From: Archangium sp. | GTDB taxonomy: Bacteria; Myxococcota; Myxococcia; Myxococcales; Myxococcaceae | NCBI GenBank assembly: GCA_030681645.1 | Contig: JAUXRX010000009.1 | Location: 1 to 64,000, forward strand | DNA length: 64,000 nucleotides | Direction of reading: 5' to 3' | Shown: piece by piece, positions 35,060 to 44,519 of the stretch | Position numbering within the stretch: the stretch's first letter is position 1 | Layout: each line of letters begins with the position of its first letter | Notes under the pieces: generated by a model | Seen by the model: only the letters and a program-made list of their open reading frames with translations | Told to the model about the DNA's origin: nothing | Databases searched by the model: none | Program-made: the position numbers and the translations under genes

Positions 35060-36955
35060 ATGATGGATCCGAACGCTCCCGCGCCGCAGCACCCCCAGAC
35101 TCCCTACGTTCCGCCGGCGCCTCCGCCGGTGAAGAAGGGCGGCATGGGGGCCGGCCTCATTCTCGCCCTCGGCTGCTTCGGCTTCCTCGCGCTCGGCTTC
35201 GCCGGCATCGTGGTGCTCGCGGCCATCGGCAGTGACGGCGGCAGCGGCGGCAACGTCGAAGACAAGTCGGTGCTCCGCATGAAGCTGACCGGCGGCACGC
35301 CCGAGTACGTGCGCTCCACCGGCCTCGACGAGCTGTTCGGCGGCTCGCCGGTCACCGTGCGCCAGCACGTGTTCAACCTGGAGAAGGCCGCCGCCGACAA
35401 GCGCATCAAGGGCGTGCTGCTCGAGCTGGGGCCCATGGAAGGCACCGGCTGGGCGAAGGTCGAGGAGCTCCGCGACGCGCTGGTCGAGTTCAAGAAGGGC
35501 GGCAAGTTCGTGGTCGCCTTCAGCGAGTACCTGTCCGAGCGGGAATACGCGCTCGCGCTCGCCGCCGACGTGATCGTGATGCCGAAGGACTCGTGGTTCG
35601 AGTTCAACGGGCTGGCCACCGACATCAGCCACTACCCCGGCCTGCTGGAGAAGCTGGGCATCGAGGTGCAGTACTTCCGCTACGGAAAGTACAAGTCGGT
35701 GTCCGGTGAGCAGACCGGCCGCATGGCCTTCACCGAGCCGGTCAAGGAGATGATCCGCCAGAACATGGACGTCACCTTCACCCACTTCGTCGACGCCGTG
35801 GCCAGCTACCGCAAGCTCGACCCCGCGGCGGTGAAGGCGCTCATCGAGCAGGGCCGCACCAAGTCTGACTGGGCGATCGAGAACAAGCTGATCGACCAGC
35901 TCGGCTACCAGGACGAGGTCGAGGCGCTGCTGCGCACGAAGCTGGGCGTCGAAGAGAAGGAGAAGATCCACTTCGTGCCTTCGAGCCGCTACCGCAACGT
36001 CACCCCGGGCGAGGCGGGCCTCGAGGAAGGCAAGAACACCATCGCGCTCATCTACTCGGTCGGCCTGATCGTCTCGGGCAAGGGCAGCGACGACCCGTTC
36101 GGCGGCGACTCGAACCAGGGCAGCGATCCCTTGATCAAGTCGTTGCGCAAGGCCGTCGAAGACGACGACGTGAAGGCGATCATCCTGCGGGTCGACTCTC
36201 CCGGTGGTGCGGGGCTCGGCTGTGACTACGTGCGCCGCGAGGTGGCGCGCGCCCGGGCGAAGAAGCCGGTGATCGTCTCGATGAGCGACGTCGCCGCCTC
36301 GGGCGGCTACTGGGTCTCGATGGACGCCAGCGCGATCGTGGCGCAGCCCACCACCGCCACCGGGTCCATCGGCATCTACACCGTCATTCCCAACCTCGGC
36401 GGGCTCTACGAGAAGATGGGCCTCAACAACGAGACCTTCAAGGTGGGCGAACACGCCGACGCGCTCATCGCCGCGCGCAAGTTCACCGAGGCCGAGGCCA
36501 AGCAGTGGGACACCGATCTCTTCGCCTCCTACAACCGCTTCGTCTCGCTCGCCGCCGACGGCCGCAAGATGGACAACGAGAAGATGCAGGAGCTCGCGCA
36601 GGGCCGCACCTGGCTCGGCTCCCAGGCGAAAGAGAACGGGCTCGTCGACGCGCTCGGGGGCTTCCCCGCGGCCATCAAGATCGCGCGCGAGAAGGCCAAC
36701 ATTCCCGCGAGCGAGACGGTCGGGCTCAAGCTCTTCGACCGCAAGAAGACCTTCCTCGAGGAGATCCTCCAGCGCGACGCCGACGAAGAAGAGGCGCCCG
36801 AGCTGGCCGTCTCGCTGCTGGGCAAGACGGTCGAGGCCTCGGGCCTGCGGCCCCTCTTCAAGAAGGTGCCGGGGCTCTCGGGGTTCTCGCGCGAGGTGGT
36901 CAAGGGCAGGGAAACCCTCTTCCCCATGATGGAGTACCAGGTCGACTACCGCTGA
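35060..36955 (+). CDS. sppA: signal peptide peptidase SppA, 67-kDa type
   Basis: A 631-residue membrane-bound serine protease that degrades cleaved signal peptides and other membrane-near peptides. One N-terminal membrane helix is at about 30-56, after a Pro-rich cytoplasmic tail. It has two tandem crotonase-like halves. The Ser-Lys dyad is split between them, as in the E. coli enzyme: K212 (GKYKS) in the first half and S414 (VAASGGYW) in the second. RVDSPGGAG and TTATGSIGIY are the flanking conserved segments. The ATG at 35060 is chosen, as the frame open further upstream runs antiparallel to nothing known and lacks homology. It converges with the FmdB-like gene without a gap. Confidence 0.94.
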   Translation: MMDPNAPAPQHPQTPYVPPAPPPVKKGGMGAGLILALGCFGFLALGFAGIVVLAAIGSDGGSGGNVEDKSVLRMKLTGGTPEYVRSTGLDELFGGSPVTVRQHVFNLEKAAADKRIKGVLLELGPMEGTGWAKVEELRDALVEFKKGGKFVVAFSEYLSEREYALALAADVIVMPKDSWFEFNGLATDISHYPGLLEKLGIEVQYFRYGKYKSVSGEQTGRMAFTEPVKEMIRQNMDVTFTHFVDAVASYRKLDPAAVKALIEQGRTKSDWAIENKLIDQLGYQDEVEALLRTKLGVEEKEKIHFVPSSRYRNVTPGEAGLEEGKNTIALIYSVGLIVSGKGSDDPFGGDSNQGSDPLIKSLRKAVEDDDVKAIILRVDSPGGAGLGCDYVRREVARARAKKPVIVSMSDVAASGGYWVSMDASAIVAQPTTATGSIGIYTVIPNLGGLYEKMGLNNETFKVGEHADALIAARKFTEAEAKQWDTDLFASYNRFVSLAADGRKMDNEKMQELAQGRTWLGSQAKENGLVDALGGFPAAIKIAREKANIPASETVGLKLFDRKKTFLEEILQRDADEEEAPELAVSLLGKTVEASGLRPLFKKVPGLSGFSREVVKGRETLFPMMEYQVDYR

Positions 36956-37192
36956 TCAGTCGCCGGGCAGGGCACACGCACCGCCGGCGCAGCCACCGGT
37001 GCTGCTGCCGGAGCCCGCGCTCGCGTAGCCGTCGGAGTACCAGCCTCCCCCCTTGAGGGAGAAAGAGGACAGGGAGATCTTCCGCTCGACCTTCGAGCCG
37101 CACGGCTCGTGGTGCTCGAGGGGTTCGTCGTGGTGCTTCTGCAGGACCTCGAAGGTCCCGCACCGGGGGCAGTCGTATTCTCGTAAGGGCAT
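36956..37192 (-). CDS. FmdB-like zinc-ribbon protein
   Basis: A 78-residue protein of the FmdB regulatory family. The start MPLREYDCPRCGTFEVLQ carries the first zinc pair CPRC. The second half has only one clear ligand, C31 (EPCGSKVERK), where most members have CPxC, so the ribbon may be atypical. The tail is Gly/Ser-rich and ends with CAGGACALPGD, giving two more cysteines. The ATG at 37192 is chosen over a longer frame because the family begins there. Its stop abuts the sppA stop. Family members are poorly understood; a regulatory or assembly role is only suggested. The 176 bp upstream (37193-37368) show nothing clear. Confidence 0.85.
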   Translation of the reverse strand: MPLREYDCPRCGTFEVLQKHHDEPLEHHEPCGSKVERKISLSSFSLKGGGWYSDGYASAGSGSSTGGCAGGACALPGD

Positions 37193-37368
37193 GGGCGGGT
37201 TCCGACTGCTCTGAGCCACGCCCCCGCGCCCGGGATTCGGCCGACCTGCCCGTGTAGGTGTGGGCCCGACGAACCGGTGACAGATGTCGGCGCGCGGGCA
37301 ATTCACGCATGGCCTGCTCGGGGTGATCGAGGCAGACTTCCTGTGCCTCCCCCCACGGGCCTCGCTAC

Positions 37369-38994
37369 GTGACGAACCCTGAAAGCGATCGCCCGCTCGA
37401 ACCGGGCACCATCATCGCCAACAACTATCGGGTCGCCGCGCGGCTCGGGGCCGGCGGCATGGGCACCGTGTACCTGGCGGAGAACGTCACGCTCAGCCAG
37501 CGCGTGGTGGTGAAGGTGCTGAGCGGAGGGCAGCGGGGCGCCGGGCAGGAAGAGGCGCAGATGCTGGCCAACCTCCAGCACCCGAACGTCGTCACCGTCT
37601 ACGCGCACGACCCGGCGCTCGACTGCATCGTGATGGAGTTCCTCGACGGCTCGTCGTTGAGCACGCTGCTCGAGAAGGGCATCGATCGCGTCAACGCCAT
37701 CCGCGTGGCGCTCGCCGTGGCCGAGGCGCTGGCCGCCGTGCACAAGCGCGGCCTGGTGCACCGCGACATCAAGCCCGAGAACGTGATGCTCGCGCTCAAC
37801 AGCGGCGGCGGCGGTGGCCGTCTCGTCGACTGGCTCAAGCTCATCGACTTCGGCCTCGCCCTCAAGGTCGGCAAGACGCCGCCGGTGCTGCTGGGCACGC
37901 CGGAGTTCTGCGGGCCCGAGCAGTTCATCGCCAGCGAGGTCGCCCACCCCGCCAACGACGTCTACGCCCTGGGCGTCACCATCTTCCTGATGCTCACCGG
38001 CGAGTTTCCCTTCGACGGCCCGAGGGAAGAGCTGCCCGCGCTCCACTTCCACCAGCCGCCGCCGGGCCTGGTGGACACCCTGGTCAAGCGCTTCGGCCGC
38101 GGCAGCTTCGACCCGCGCACGCTCGCGCTGCTGGAAGACCTCGACGAGCTCCTGCAGCAGATGCTCGCCAAGGCCATGCCCGATCGCCCCAGCGCGCAGG
38201 AAGTGGCGCGGCGCCTCACCCGGCTCGAGAGCAGCTTCGCAGAGGCCGGCACCTACGTGGGCAGCGCCGCGCCCCCGATCGCGTTGTCCGAGCAGTCAGC
38301 CTCGCGCAGGCGCCGGTCCGGCACCTCGGTGCTCACGCGTGCGCACAAGGCCGACAGCTCGAGCGCGACCACGCCCGACGTGCAGCCGGTGACGACGATG
38401 TCCGCCCGCGCGATGCCGGCGGCGCCGCCGGCCTCCGACTCCGCGCCCGAGCTGGCCCCGCAGAAATCGAATCGGGGGTTGATCATCGCCCTGGCGCTGC
38501 TGGTGCTGGCCCTCGCCGTCGCGGTGGGCGCGCTGGGCACCTCGCCCCCGACTCCCGTCGAGCCCGAAGTCGCGCCCGCCACTCCTCGAGACGCGAGTTC
38601 GCCGATCGCGAAGGCGGAACCCGTCGGCACCGTGCCGCCCACGCCCACGCCCACGCCGGCACCGGCACCGATCGACGCCGGTGCGGCGGTGGTGGTGGTT
38701 CCTGATGCGGGGGGCGTGGTGGCCGAGCCCGAGGAGTTGTCGGCGCTCGCCCCCATCAAGAAGGCTCGGCCCGTGCTGCCGAAGACCCCGAAGGCCGCTT
38801 CGTGCCGCTACGATGACGCCTTCGCCAGCTCGGCGCGCAAGACGCTGGCCCAGCTGCAACGGGGGGCCTCGCGCGTGAAGCGCGACGAGCTGGAAGAGCT
38901 GGGCGACGAGCTGCACGACGCGTTTCGAACGAAAGACTGCCGGGCCGTCGAGGCAGTGCTGAAGAAGATGCGAGCCGTCGCTTCTTCGAAGTGA
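37369..38994 (+). CDS. transmembrane Ser/Thr protein kinase
   Basis: A 541-residue Hanks-type kinase with a GTG start. The kinase domain is at about 18-285: LGAGGMGTVYLAEN, K49 (VVVKVL), LVHRDIKPENVM, and LIDFGLALKV with LLGTPEFCGPEQF. The juxtamembrane region is Ser/Ala-rich. A membrane helix is at about 368-390 (IIALALLVLALAVAVGALG). The outer part is a Pro/Thr linker with one copy of the 21-bp repeat (PRDASSPIA) and a compact helical C-terminal domain of about 75 residues with two Cys residues (ASCRYDDAF, TKDCRAVE). The two exported-protein genes that follow within 16 bp and 1 base are its likely partners. Confidence 0.92.
   Translation: MTNPESDRPLEPGTIIANNYRVAARLGAGGMGTVYLAENVTLSQRVVVKVLSGGQRGAGQEEAQMLANLQHPNVVTVYAHDPALDCIVMEFLDGSSLSTLLEKGIDRVNAIRVALAVAEALAAVHKRGLVHRDIKPENVMLALNSGGGGGRLVDWLKLIDFGLALKVGKTPPVLLGTPEFCGPEQFIASEVAHPANDVYALGVTIFLMLTGEFPFDGPREELPALHFHQPPPGLVDTLVKRFGRGSFDPRTLALLEDLDELLQQMLAKAMPDRPSAQEVARRLTRLESSFAEAGTYVGSAAPPIALSEQSASRRRRSGTSVLTRAHKADSSSATTPDVQPVTTMSARAMPAAPPASDSAPELAPQKSNRGLIIALALLVLALAVAVGALGTSPPTPVEPEVAPATPRDASSPIAKAEPVGTVPPTPTPTPAPAPIDAGAAVVVVPDAGGVVAEPEELSALAPIKKARPVLPKTPKAASCRYDDAFASSARKTLAQLQRGASRVKRDELEELGDELHDAFRTKDCRAVEAVLKKMRAVASSK
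38584..38604 (+). repeat. copy 4 of the 21-bp dispersed repeat
   Basis: CCTCGAGACGCGAGTTCGCCG differs by one base from the copies at 34138 and 34165. It is in frame in the extracytoplasmic linker of the kinase at 37369, encoding PRDASSP. Confidence 0.5.
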
Positions 38995-39010
38995 AGCCAG
39001 GAGTCCGAAC

Positions 39011-39883
39011 ATGATGTGGCGCCTCTTCGCAGTCTCCCTTCTCGGCTCGTCTGCTGCGTTCGCGGCCGAGCCGGAGTCAGGGCTGTTCTGTCCACTCGCC
39101 GTCGAGCCGAACGCGGGCCTGACCGAGACCACCGACGCCCTGCAGAAGCGCTTCCTCTCGGTCGCGCGCGAGCGCTCGGGGTACGCGCTGCTGCTGCGCA
39201 AGGAAGCGGAGGAGGCGGTGGCCGGCGCGAAGGTCGCCGACCACGCCCAGTCCGACGCGTCGCTCTCGAAGGTGGCGGTGCAGGGCAAGGTGCAGAACGC
39301 GGGCTTCGTCTCGCTGCGGCTCACCGATCGCAACGAGCTGATGCTGCAGGGCCGGGTGGTGCGCGCTGACGGCAAGTTGCTCAAGGCCTCGATGCTGGCC
39401 GTACCCCGCGGCACCGAGCCGTTGCTCGACGTGCTCGCCACCGCCGCCGAGCGCTTCTTCGATCAGCTCAACGGCGTCACGCCGCCGATCGCCGCGGCCA
39501 CCCCGGTGGCTTCGGGCAGTGACGGCAAGCCACCCGTGGCGGTGGTGAAGCCGTCGACGCCGCCGAACCCGGGCACGCCGCTGCGCATTCTCGGCGCCGT
39601 GCTCGGCGGCGCAGGCGTCGCCACGACCGTGGCGGGCGTGGTGGTCTTCGCGGGCGCGGGTACGGTGGAGCTGGACGCGCAGGGCAACGTCTCCGCGGTC
39701 GACGCGCCGCGGGTGAAGGGCATTCGCGCGCAGCAGGGCGCGGCGCTGGGGTTGCTGACCGCGGGCGCGGCGCTCGCCGTCACGGGCCTGGTGATGGTGC
39801 TGGCCGCACCGAACGCGCCGGTCACCGCAGCAGTGGCGCCACGGGCCGATGGCGCAGTCTTCGTGGTCGAAGGGAGCTTCTGA
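39011..39883 (+). CDS. exported protein with two C-terminal membrane segments
   Basis: A 290-residue protein with a signal peptide (residues 1-19, cleavage after FAA). The periplasmic part to about 155 alternates helix and strand (TDALQKRFLSVARERSGYALLLRKEAEEAV). A Pro-rich linker leads to two hydrophobic segments at about 192-215 and 238-265, with Gly/Ala-rich packing. I recognise no named family; the layout is common beside kinases in myxobacteria. The ATG has AGGAG upstream. Its stop shares one base with the next start (TGATG). It is the middle gene of a kinase, exported protein and lipoprotein transcript. Confidence 0.75.
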   Translation: MMWRLFAVSLLGSSAAFAAEPESGLFCPLAVEPNAGLTETTDALQKRFLSVARERSGYALLLRKEAEEAVAGAKVADHAQSDASLSKVAVQGKVQNAGFVSLRLTDRNELMLQGRVVRADGKLLKASMLAVPRGTEPLLDVLATAAERFFDQLNGVTPPIAAATPVASGSDGKPPVAVVKPSTPPNPGTPLRILGAVLGGAGVATTVAGVVVFAGAGTVELDAQGNVSAVDAPRVKGIRAQQGAALGLLTAGAALAVTGLVMVLAAPNAPVTAAVAPRADGAVFVVEGSF

Positions 39884-42417
39884 TGAGGCGCGTGCTCGTT
39901 CTCTTCTCGCTGGGCATGGGACTCCCGCTCACCGGGTGTCTCAACGTGCGGCCGTGCGCCACGGACATGGACTGTGCGCCCACGGGCCGCTGCGATCCCG
40001 AAGGGCAGTTCTGCGTCTTCGATCCTGACTCGGGCGTGGCGGGTACGGGCGGCGGCGCGGCTGCCGGCGGAGGCGGCGGCACCACTGGCGGAGGTGGCGG
40101 CGGCGTGGCTGGCGGCGGAGGAGGTGTGACTGGAGGGGGCGGAGGCGTCACCGGCGGCGGTGGAGGCGGAGTCACCGGCGGCGGTGGAGGTGGAGTCACC
40201 GGCGGTGGAGGCGGAGTCACCGGCGGCGGTGGAGGCGGAGTCACCGGCGGCGGTGGAGGTGGAGTCACCGGCGGCGGTGGAGGTGGAGTCACCGGCGGTG
40301 GTGGAGGTGGAGTCACCGGCGGTGGCGGCGGCATGACTGGCGGTGGAGGAGGAATGACCGGCGGCGGTGGCGGCGCGCTCGACGCCGGACCGGATCCGTT
40401 CTGCTCGATCGCGTGCTCCGAGCCGTACGTGTGCCAGCCGACCCGCATGGGCGGCACCTGTGTGCCGGGCTACGTGCTCAACTTCACCCAGCCCACCCCC
40501 GGCCAGAGCTTCAACGGGCCCGGCGCCACCACCGCTGGCTTCGTGCTCACGGCGCGCCGCACCGATGGCGGCGTGCCTTCGTTGAGCTCGATCCCCTTCT
40601 CGATCCCCGGGCTCACCTCGCCCCCGCCGCCGTCGGCGCTGCAGCTCACCGCGACGCCGGGCGAATACCGCGCCGCCGCCGGGCTCCCGCTCGACACGCG
40701 CACCTTCCAGGCCGTGGCGGGGTGGGACGGAGGGCCGATGGCCACCGTCGACTTCAACGTCGATCGCCTGCCCCCGGTGGTGACGCTCGAGCTGCCGCCG
40801 ATCCCCGGCACGGAATTTCCCCGCGACGCCGTCATCCCGGTGGCGATCCGCTCGACCAAGCAGCTGAGCCTGTCAGTCACCCTCACGCTCACCGGCACCG
40901 ACGGCGGAGTCACCGCGCAGCTGGCGCCCGTGGCCAACAGCTTCTGTGCCGCGCTGAACCTGGGCGTGAGAGACCGCTGCGGCCAGCTGGATCTCTCGAC
41001 GCCGCCCATGGGCGGTGGCCTCACCGCCGACTTCACCGCGGCGGTCACCGCAACCGACTTCGCCGGCAACGTGGGCACCGCCACGGCCACCGTCCCGGTG
41101 ACGCGCATTCGCTGGCGCCTCATCTCGGCCTTCAGCGGAGGCGTCGTTCGCGCCGCGCCGGCGCTCGACCGCCAGGGCAACCTCTTCATCGGCACCCAGG
41201 ACACCGCCACCACGGGCCGGGTGCTCTCGTACAGCCCCGCGGGCGCGCTGCGCTTCGCCGTGCCTGTCGGCGCGGTGCAGAGCATCTCCATCGCCGAGTC
41301 CGACGTGAGCGGCTCCCTGCAGGAGCTGGCCTATGTGGCCACCAACACCGGCCCGAGCTCGGCTGCGATGCGGGTGATGATGAGCGATGGTGGCACGCTG
41401 GCCACCGGGTCATTCACGAGCTGCGCCGACGGGCAGCGCTCGACGTACTCGGCGATCGGTCTGTACGACGCCGGCCTCAACATGAACGGGGGCCTCGCCG
41501 AGGTGGCCGCGGTGATGGTCTTCAACCCGCAGCTCGCGACCGACAACAGCGTGCTGTGCAGCTACGGCCCGCGCAGCGGCACGTCGGCGGCGATCGGCCC
41601 CCCCGGACTGAGCCAACCCAACCCCGACGGGACCACGCTGCTCAGCCCGGCCAACATCGTCTTCGCCGGCAACAAGGGCTGGGTGCAGCGCAACGATCTC
41701 AACAACCAGCTCAACTACATCAACGTGAACCCCCTCTCGTCGGGCGGGAGCTCGGCCGGCTACGCGGGCATCGGCGCCGTGCCGACGGGGCTGGCGCTGG
41801 GCAACGGCGCGATCGTCGCCACCTGGGCCAACGCGGGCGTCAACAACCCGATCGCCACCTACCTGATGGCGAACCCCGTCGCGCCGATCACCACGGCCGG
41901 TGGCGCGTGGAGCACGGCGCGGCCGGTGGCGATCATGAGCAGCGCGGTGATCACCCCGACGGATCGCCTCGGCGTGAACTGGTTGTACTCGCTCACGCAG
42001 TCAGGCACCTCGCTGGGAACGCCGACCGCGGTGGGCGACCCGGTGAGCGGCGCGAACGCGGGCGGCACCACCCCCGTGGTGGGCACCGGCCAGCGCGTCT
42101 ACGTGGTGCGGCGAGACGGGCACCTCTTCGCCTTTGACGGAGCGTCCAGCTCGGGCGTGGCGGGGAGAAACCCGGTGTGGAGCGGCGTGGTGTTCGCCAG
42201 CAACCCGGTCGACGTGGTGGCGCACCCCACGCTCGACTGCAGCCGCAACGGCGCCGGCCGGCCGGGCACGCTCTACGTGGTGTCGCTCAACGGCCAGACC
42301 ACCGCGGTGATCGTCGACTCGACGAAGCTCGAGCCCAACGCGCCGTGGCCCAAGTGGCAGCGCACGGCGGGGAATGCGGGCAACCCCGACTTCCCGCTCA
42401 ACCCGGGCTGCCCGTAA
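39883..42417 (+). CDS. large lipoprotein with poly-Gly stalk and beta-propeller-like domain
   Basis: An 844-residue surface lipoprotein. The signal peptide ends LPLTGC, with the acylated C19. Next is a short Cys-rich EGF-like segment (CATDMDCAPTGRCDPEGQFC), then about 110 residues of glycine-dominated repeats (G5-6 followed by VT or MT). After a second Cys segment (CSIACSEPYVCQPTRMGGTC) come Ig-like beta segments. From about residue 410 there is a repeat-rich beta domain resembling a PQQ-type propeller (APALDRQGNLFIGTQDT, YVVRRDGHLFAFDGA). The propeller could bind a ligand at the surface, held away from the membrane by the Gly stalk. Function unknown. It is coupled to the two genes upstream. 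Confidence 0.85.
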   Translation: MRRVLVLFSLGMGLPLTGCLNVRPCATDMDCAPTGRCDPEGQFCVFDPDSGVAGTGGGAAAGGGGGTTGGGGGGVAGGGGGVTGGGGGVTGGGGGGVTGGGGGGVTGGGGGVTGGGGGGVTGGGGGGVTGGGGGGVTGGGGGGVTGGGGGMTGGGGGMTGGGGGALDAGPDPFCSIACSEPYVCQPTRMGGTCVPGYVLNFTQPTPGQSFNGPGATTAGFVLTARRTDGGVPSLSSIPFSIPGLTSPPPPSALQLTATPGEYRAAAGLPLDTRTFQAVAGWDGGPMATVDFNVDRLPPVVTLELPPIPGTEFPRDAVIPVAIRSTKQLSLSVTLTLTGTDGGVTAQLAPVANSFCAALNLGVRDRCGQLDLSTPPMGGGLTADFTAAVTATDFAGNVGTATATVPVTRIRWRLISAFSGGVVRAAPALDRQGNLFIGTQDTATTGRVLSYSPAGALRFAVPVGAVQSISIAESDVSGSLQELAYVATNTGPSSAAMRVMMSDGGTLATGSFTSCADGQRSTYSAIGLYDAGLNMNGGLAEVAAVMVFNPQLATDNSVLCSYGPRSGTSAAIGPPGLSQPNPDGTTLLSPANIVFAGNKGWVQRNDLNNQLNYINVNPLSSGGSSAGYAGIGAVPTGLALGNGAIVATWANAGVNNPIATYLMANPVAPITTAGGAWSTARPVAIMSSAVITPTDRLGVNWLYSLTQSGTSLGTPTAVGDPVSGANAGGTTPVVGTGQRVYVVRRDGHLFAFDGASSSGVAGRNPVWSGVVFASNPVDVVAHPTLDCSRNGAGRPGTLYVVSLNGQTTAVIVDSTKLEPNAPWPKWQRTAGNAGNPDFPLNPGCP
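40057..40380 (+). repeat. Gly-rich tandem repeat of 21/24-bp units
   Basis: About thirteen units of seven or eight codons encode five or six Gly followed by VT, with MT, TT or VA variants at the ends. Neighbouring units are nearly identical in DNA, so slippage is active. The reverse strand reads as a Pro-rich frame, which is an artefact. Confidence 0.85.
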
Positions 42418-42424
42418 CCGGAAG

Positions 42425-43387
42425 TCAGCTGCCGCTGCCGACCGCGCCCAGCTCGCTGGCCGCGGTGTCGCGGCTGGCGACCACCCAGTCGTGGTCCGGG
42501 CCTTCGCCCTGGATGACCACCGGCTTGCCGTCGAAGGTGACGCGCTTGCCCGGGTAGATGAAGGCCTTGAACATGTAGACCGCGAGCGAAGGCTGCTCGA
42601 GCTCGGGGTGAATGGTGGGGTGGTAGCGCTCGGCGTGGGCCGCGGGCGTGAGGCTCCAGTGGAGGCCCGGCGTCTCGTGGTGAATGCCGTGGAAGCCGTT
42701 GTTGAGGGTGAACCAGTTGAAGACGCGCCCCACGAAGTTGCGCGAGTGGTTGACGGGGTGATCGTTGTCGCAGCCGTCATGCTGCAGGTAGTTCACCGTG
42801 GTGATGCCCCACACCGCGAACAGGTGGGGAATGACCACGAAGAGCAGCGTCTTCTTCCAGTCGATGAACGCCAGGCCGATCTTCACGCCCCACACCGCGA
42901 TGATCTCGTAGAGGAGCTGCCGGTTCCACTGGGGGAGGCGCTCCTTCATCATCTTCTTGTAGCGGTAGTTGCCCACCGTGACGCCGGGGCCGACCGCGAA
43001 GAAGAAGAGGAGAAAGTTGAGCAGGTTCCAGCCGGTGTTCACCTTGCTGGTGCGCATCACGTCCTGGCGCTCCTGCATGAACTTGTGGTGCGAGAGGTTG
43101 TGGCCCGGCACGTACTCGCTGATGGGGAAGCCGTACGAGAGGCTCACCCAGACCTGGAAGAGGCGGTTGGCCCAGCGGGGGCGGAAGACGGGGCAGTGCA
43201 CCGTGTTGTGGGCGATGACGGCGCAGATCCACGAGACGACGGCGGTGACGATCACCCAGGCGACGAGCAGCGCGCCGGTGGGCTCATAGAGCCACCCGGT
43301 GGTGGCGAGCGTCGCGAAGAGGCAGAGGAAGAAGAGGGTTCGCCAGTCGGCTGCGTAGCGGAGCATGCGAGCGGCCTTCTGACTCAC
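42425..43387 (-). CDS. membrane fatty acid desaturase
   Basis: A 320-residue membrane diiron desaturase, which introduces a double bond into an acyl chain. Histidine boxes are HNTVH at 60-64, HNLSHH at 96-101 and HGIHH at 233-237, with further His residues in LQHDGCDNDHPVNH. Four membrane segments are arranged as two pairs. The start is GTG at 43387. It is separated by 70 bp from the divergent adenylate cyclase and by 7 bp from the convergent lipoprotein. It probably adjusts membrane fluidity or makes a lipid signal; regiospecificity cannot be read. Confidence 0.9.
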   Translation of the reverse strand: MSQKAARMLRYAADWRTLFFLCLFATLATTGWLYEPTGALLVAWVIVTAVVSWICAVIAHNTVHCPVFRPRWANRLFQVWVSLSYGFPISEYVPGHNLSHHKFMQERQDVMRTSKVNTGWNLLNFLLFFFAVGPGVTVGNYRYKKMMKERLPQWNRQLLYEIIAVWGVKIGLAFIDWKKTLLFVVIPHLFAVWGITTVNYLQHDGCDNDHPVNHSRNFVGRVFNWFTLNNGFHGIHHETPGLHWSLTPAAHAERYHPTIHPELEQPSLAVYMFKAFIYPGKRVTFDGKPVVIQGEGPDHDWVVASRDTAASELGAVGSGS

Positions 43388-43457
43388 CGTGGCGCGCCAG
43401 TAAAGCCCCCGGCCTCAAGTCGGCGCGTGGCCCGGCCCGCAGAATCTGCGCTAATGC

Positions 43458-44504
43458 ATGACCATGGCTACCGAGCTCGAGGTCCTCACCGCCAGGGTCG
43501 CTGCGTTGGAGGCCGATTCCTCGCGGCTGCGCGCGCTGCTCGAGGCGACCCCTGACCTCGTGGTGCGGGTGGCGATCGACGGCACGTACCGCGACGTGAT
43601 GGAGGCGCGCGGGATGGCGGTGGTGGCGAGCCGCGCCGAGCGGGTGGGGCGGAAGGTGAATGACCTGCTCCCCGGGCCGATCGCCGCGGCGTACGTGCAG
43701 GCGGTGAAGGAAGCGGTGGTCACCGGGCTGACGCAGAGCTTCGAGTACGAGCTGACGCTGGCGGGGAAGGCGGGGCACTACGAGGCGCGGGCGTCGCGTT
43801 CGGGGCCCGATGAAGCGGTGGTGGTGGTGCGCGACGTGTCAGAGCGGAGGCAGGTCGAGACCGCGCTGCGTGAAGAGAAGGACCGGAGCGACGCGCTGCT
43901 GCTCAACATGTTGCCGCGGGCGATCGTCACGCGGCTGCGCGACAACCCCGGCACCATCGCGGAGCGCTTCGAGGAAGGCACGGTGCTCTTCGCCGACATC
44001 GTGGGCTTCACCAGGCTCTCGGCGAAGACGCCACCGGCCGAGGTGGTGGGGCTGCTCAACGACATCTTCACCGCGTTCGATCGCCTCACGCTCAAGTACG
44101 GGCTGGAGAAGATCAAGACCATCGGCGACGCGTACATGGTGGTGGGGGGCGTGCCCACGCCGCGCGCGGATCACGCGGACGCCGTGGCCGACATGGCGCT
44201 GGCGATGCTCGAGGCGGTGCGCGAGGTGTCGGTGACGCGCGGGCCGTACCAGGTGCGCATCGGCATGAACTCGGGGCCGATGGTGGCGGGCGTGCTGGGG
44301 TTGTCGAAGTTCGTCTACGACCTGTGGGGCGACACGGTGAACGTGGCGGCGCGCATGGAGTCGCACGGTGAGCCAGGCGGAATCCAGGTCACCGAGGACA
44401 CGCACGCGAAGCTGCAGGACCGCTTCACCTTCGAGGCTCGGGGGACGATCGAGGTGAAGGGGAAGGGCCCGATGAAGACCTTTCTCCTCCGAAGCCGAAA
44501 GTAG
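43458..44504 (+). CDS. PAS-domain class III adenylate cyclase
   Basis: A 348-residue soluble cyclase. Residues 5-30 form a coiled coil, 28-130 a PAS domain (LLEATPDLVVRVAIDGTY to VRDVSERRQ), 130-150 a signalling helix, and 172-345 the class III cyclase domain. Metal-binding D180 (LFADIVGFT) and D224 (IGDAYM), substrate-selecting K220 and D288 (YDLWGD), and transition-state N295 and R299 (NVAARM) are all present. The K/D pair predicts cAMP rather than cGMP. An in-frame ATG at 43464 is also possible. It is followed within 16 bp by the convergent thioesterase. Confidence 0.93.
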   Translation: MTMATELEVLTARVAALEADSSRLRALLEATPDLVVRVAIDGTYRDVMEARGMAVVASRAERVGRKVNDLLPGPIAAAYVQAVKEAVVTGLTQSFEYELTLAGKAGHYEARASRSGPDEAVVVVRDVSERRQVETALREEKDRSDALLLNMLPRAIVTRLRDNPGTIAERFEEGTVLFADIVGFTRLSAKTPPAEVVGLLNDIFTAFDRLTLKYGLEKIKTIGDAYMVVGGVPTPRADHADAVADMALAMLEAVREVSVTRGPYQVRIGMNSGPMVAGVLGLSKFVYDLWGDTVNVAARMESHGEPGGIQVTEDTHAKLQDRFTFEARGTIEVKGKGPMKTFLLRSRK

Positions 44505-44519
44505 ATCTCGGCGGACCCA

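Noticed and set aside
39822..40457. Pro-rich reading frame with PPPPPVTPPP repeats
   Set aside because: It is the reverse strand of the poly-Gly repeat of the lipoprotein at 39883; no start context or other coding signal.
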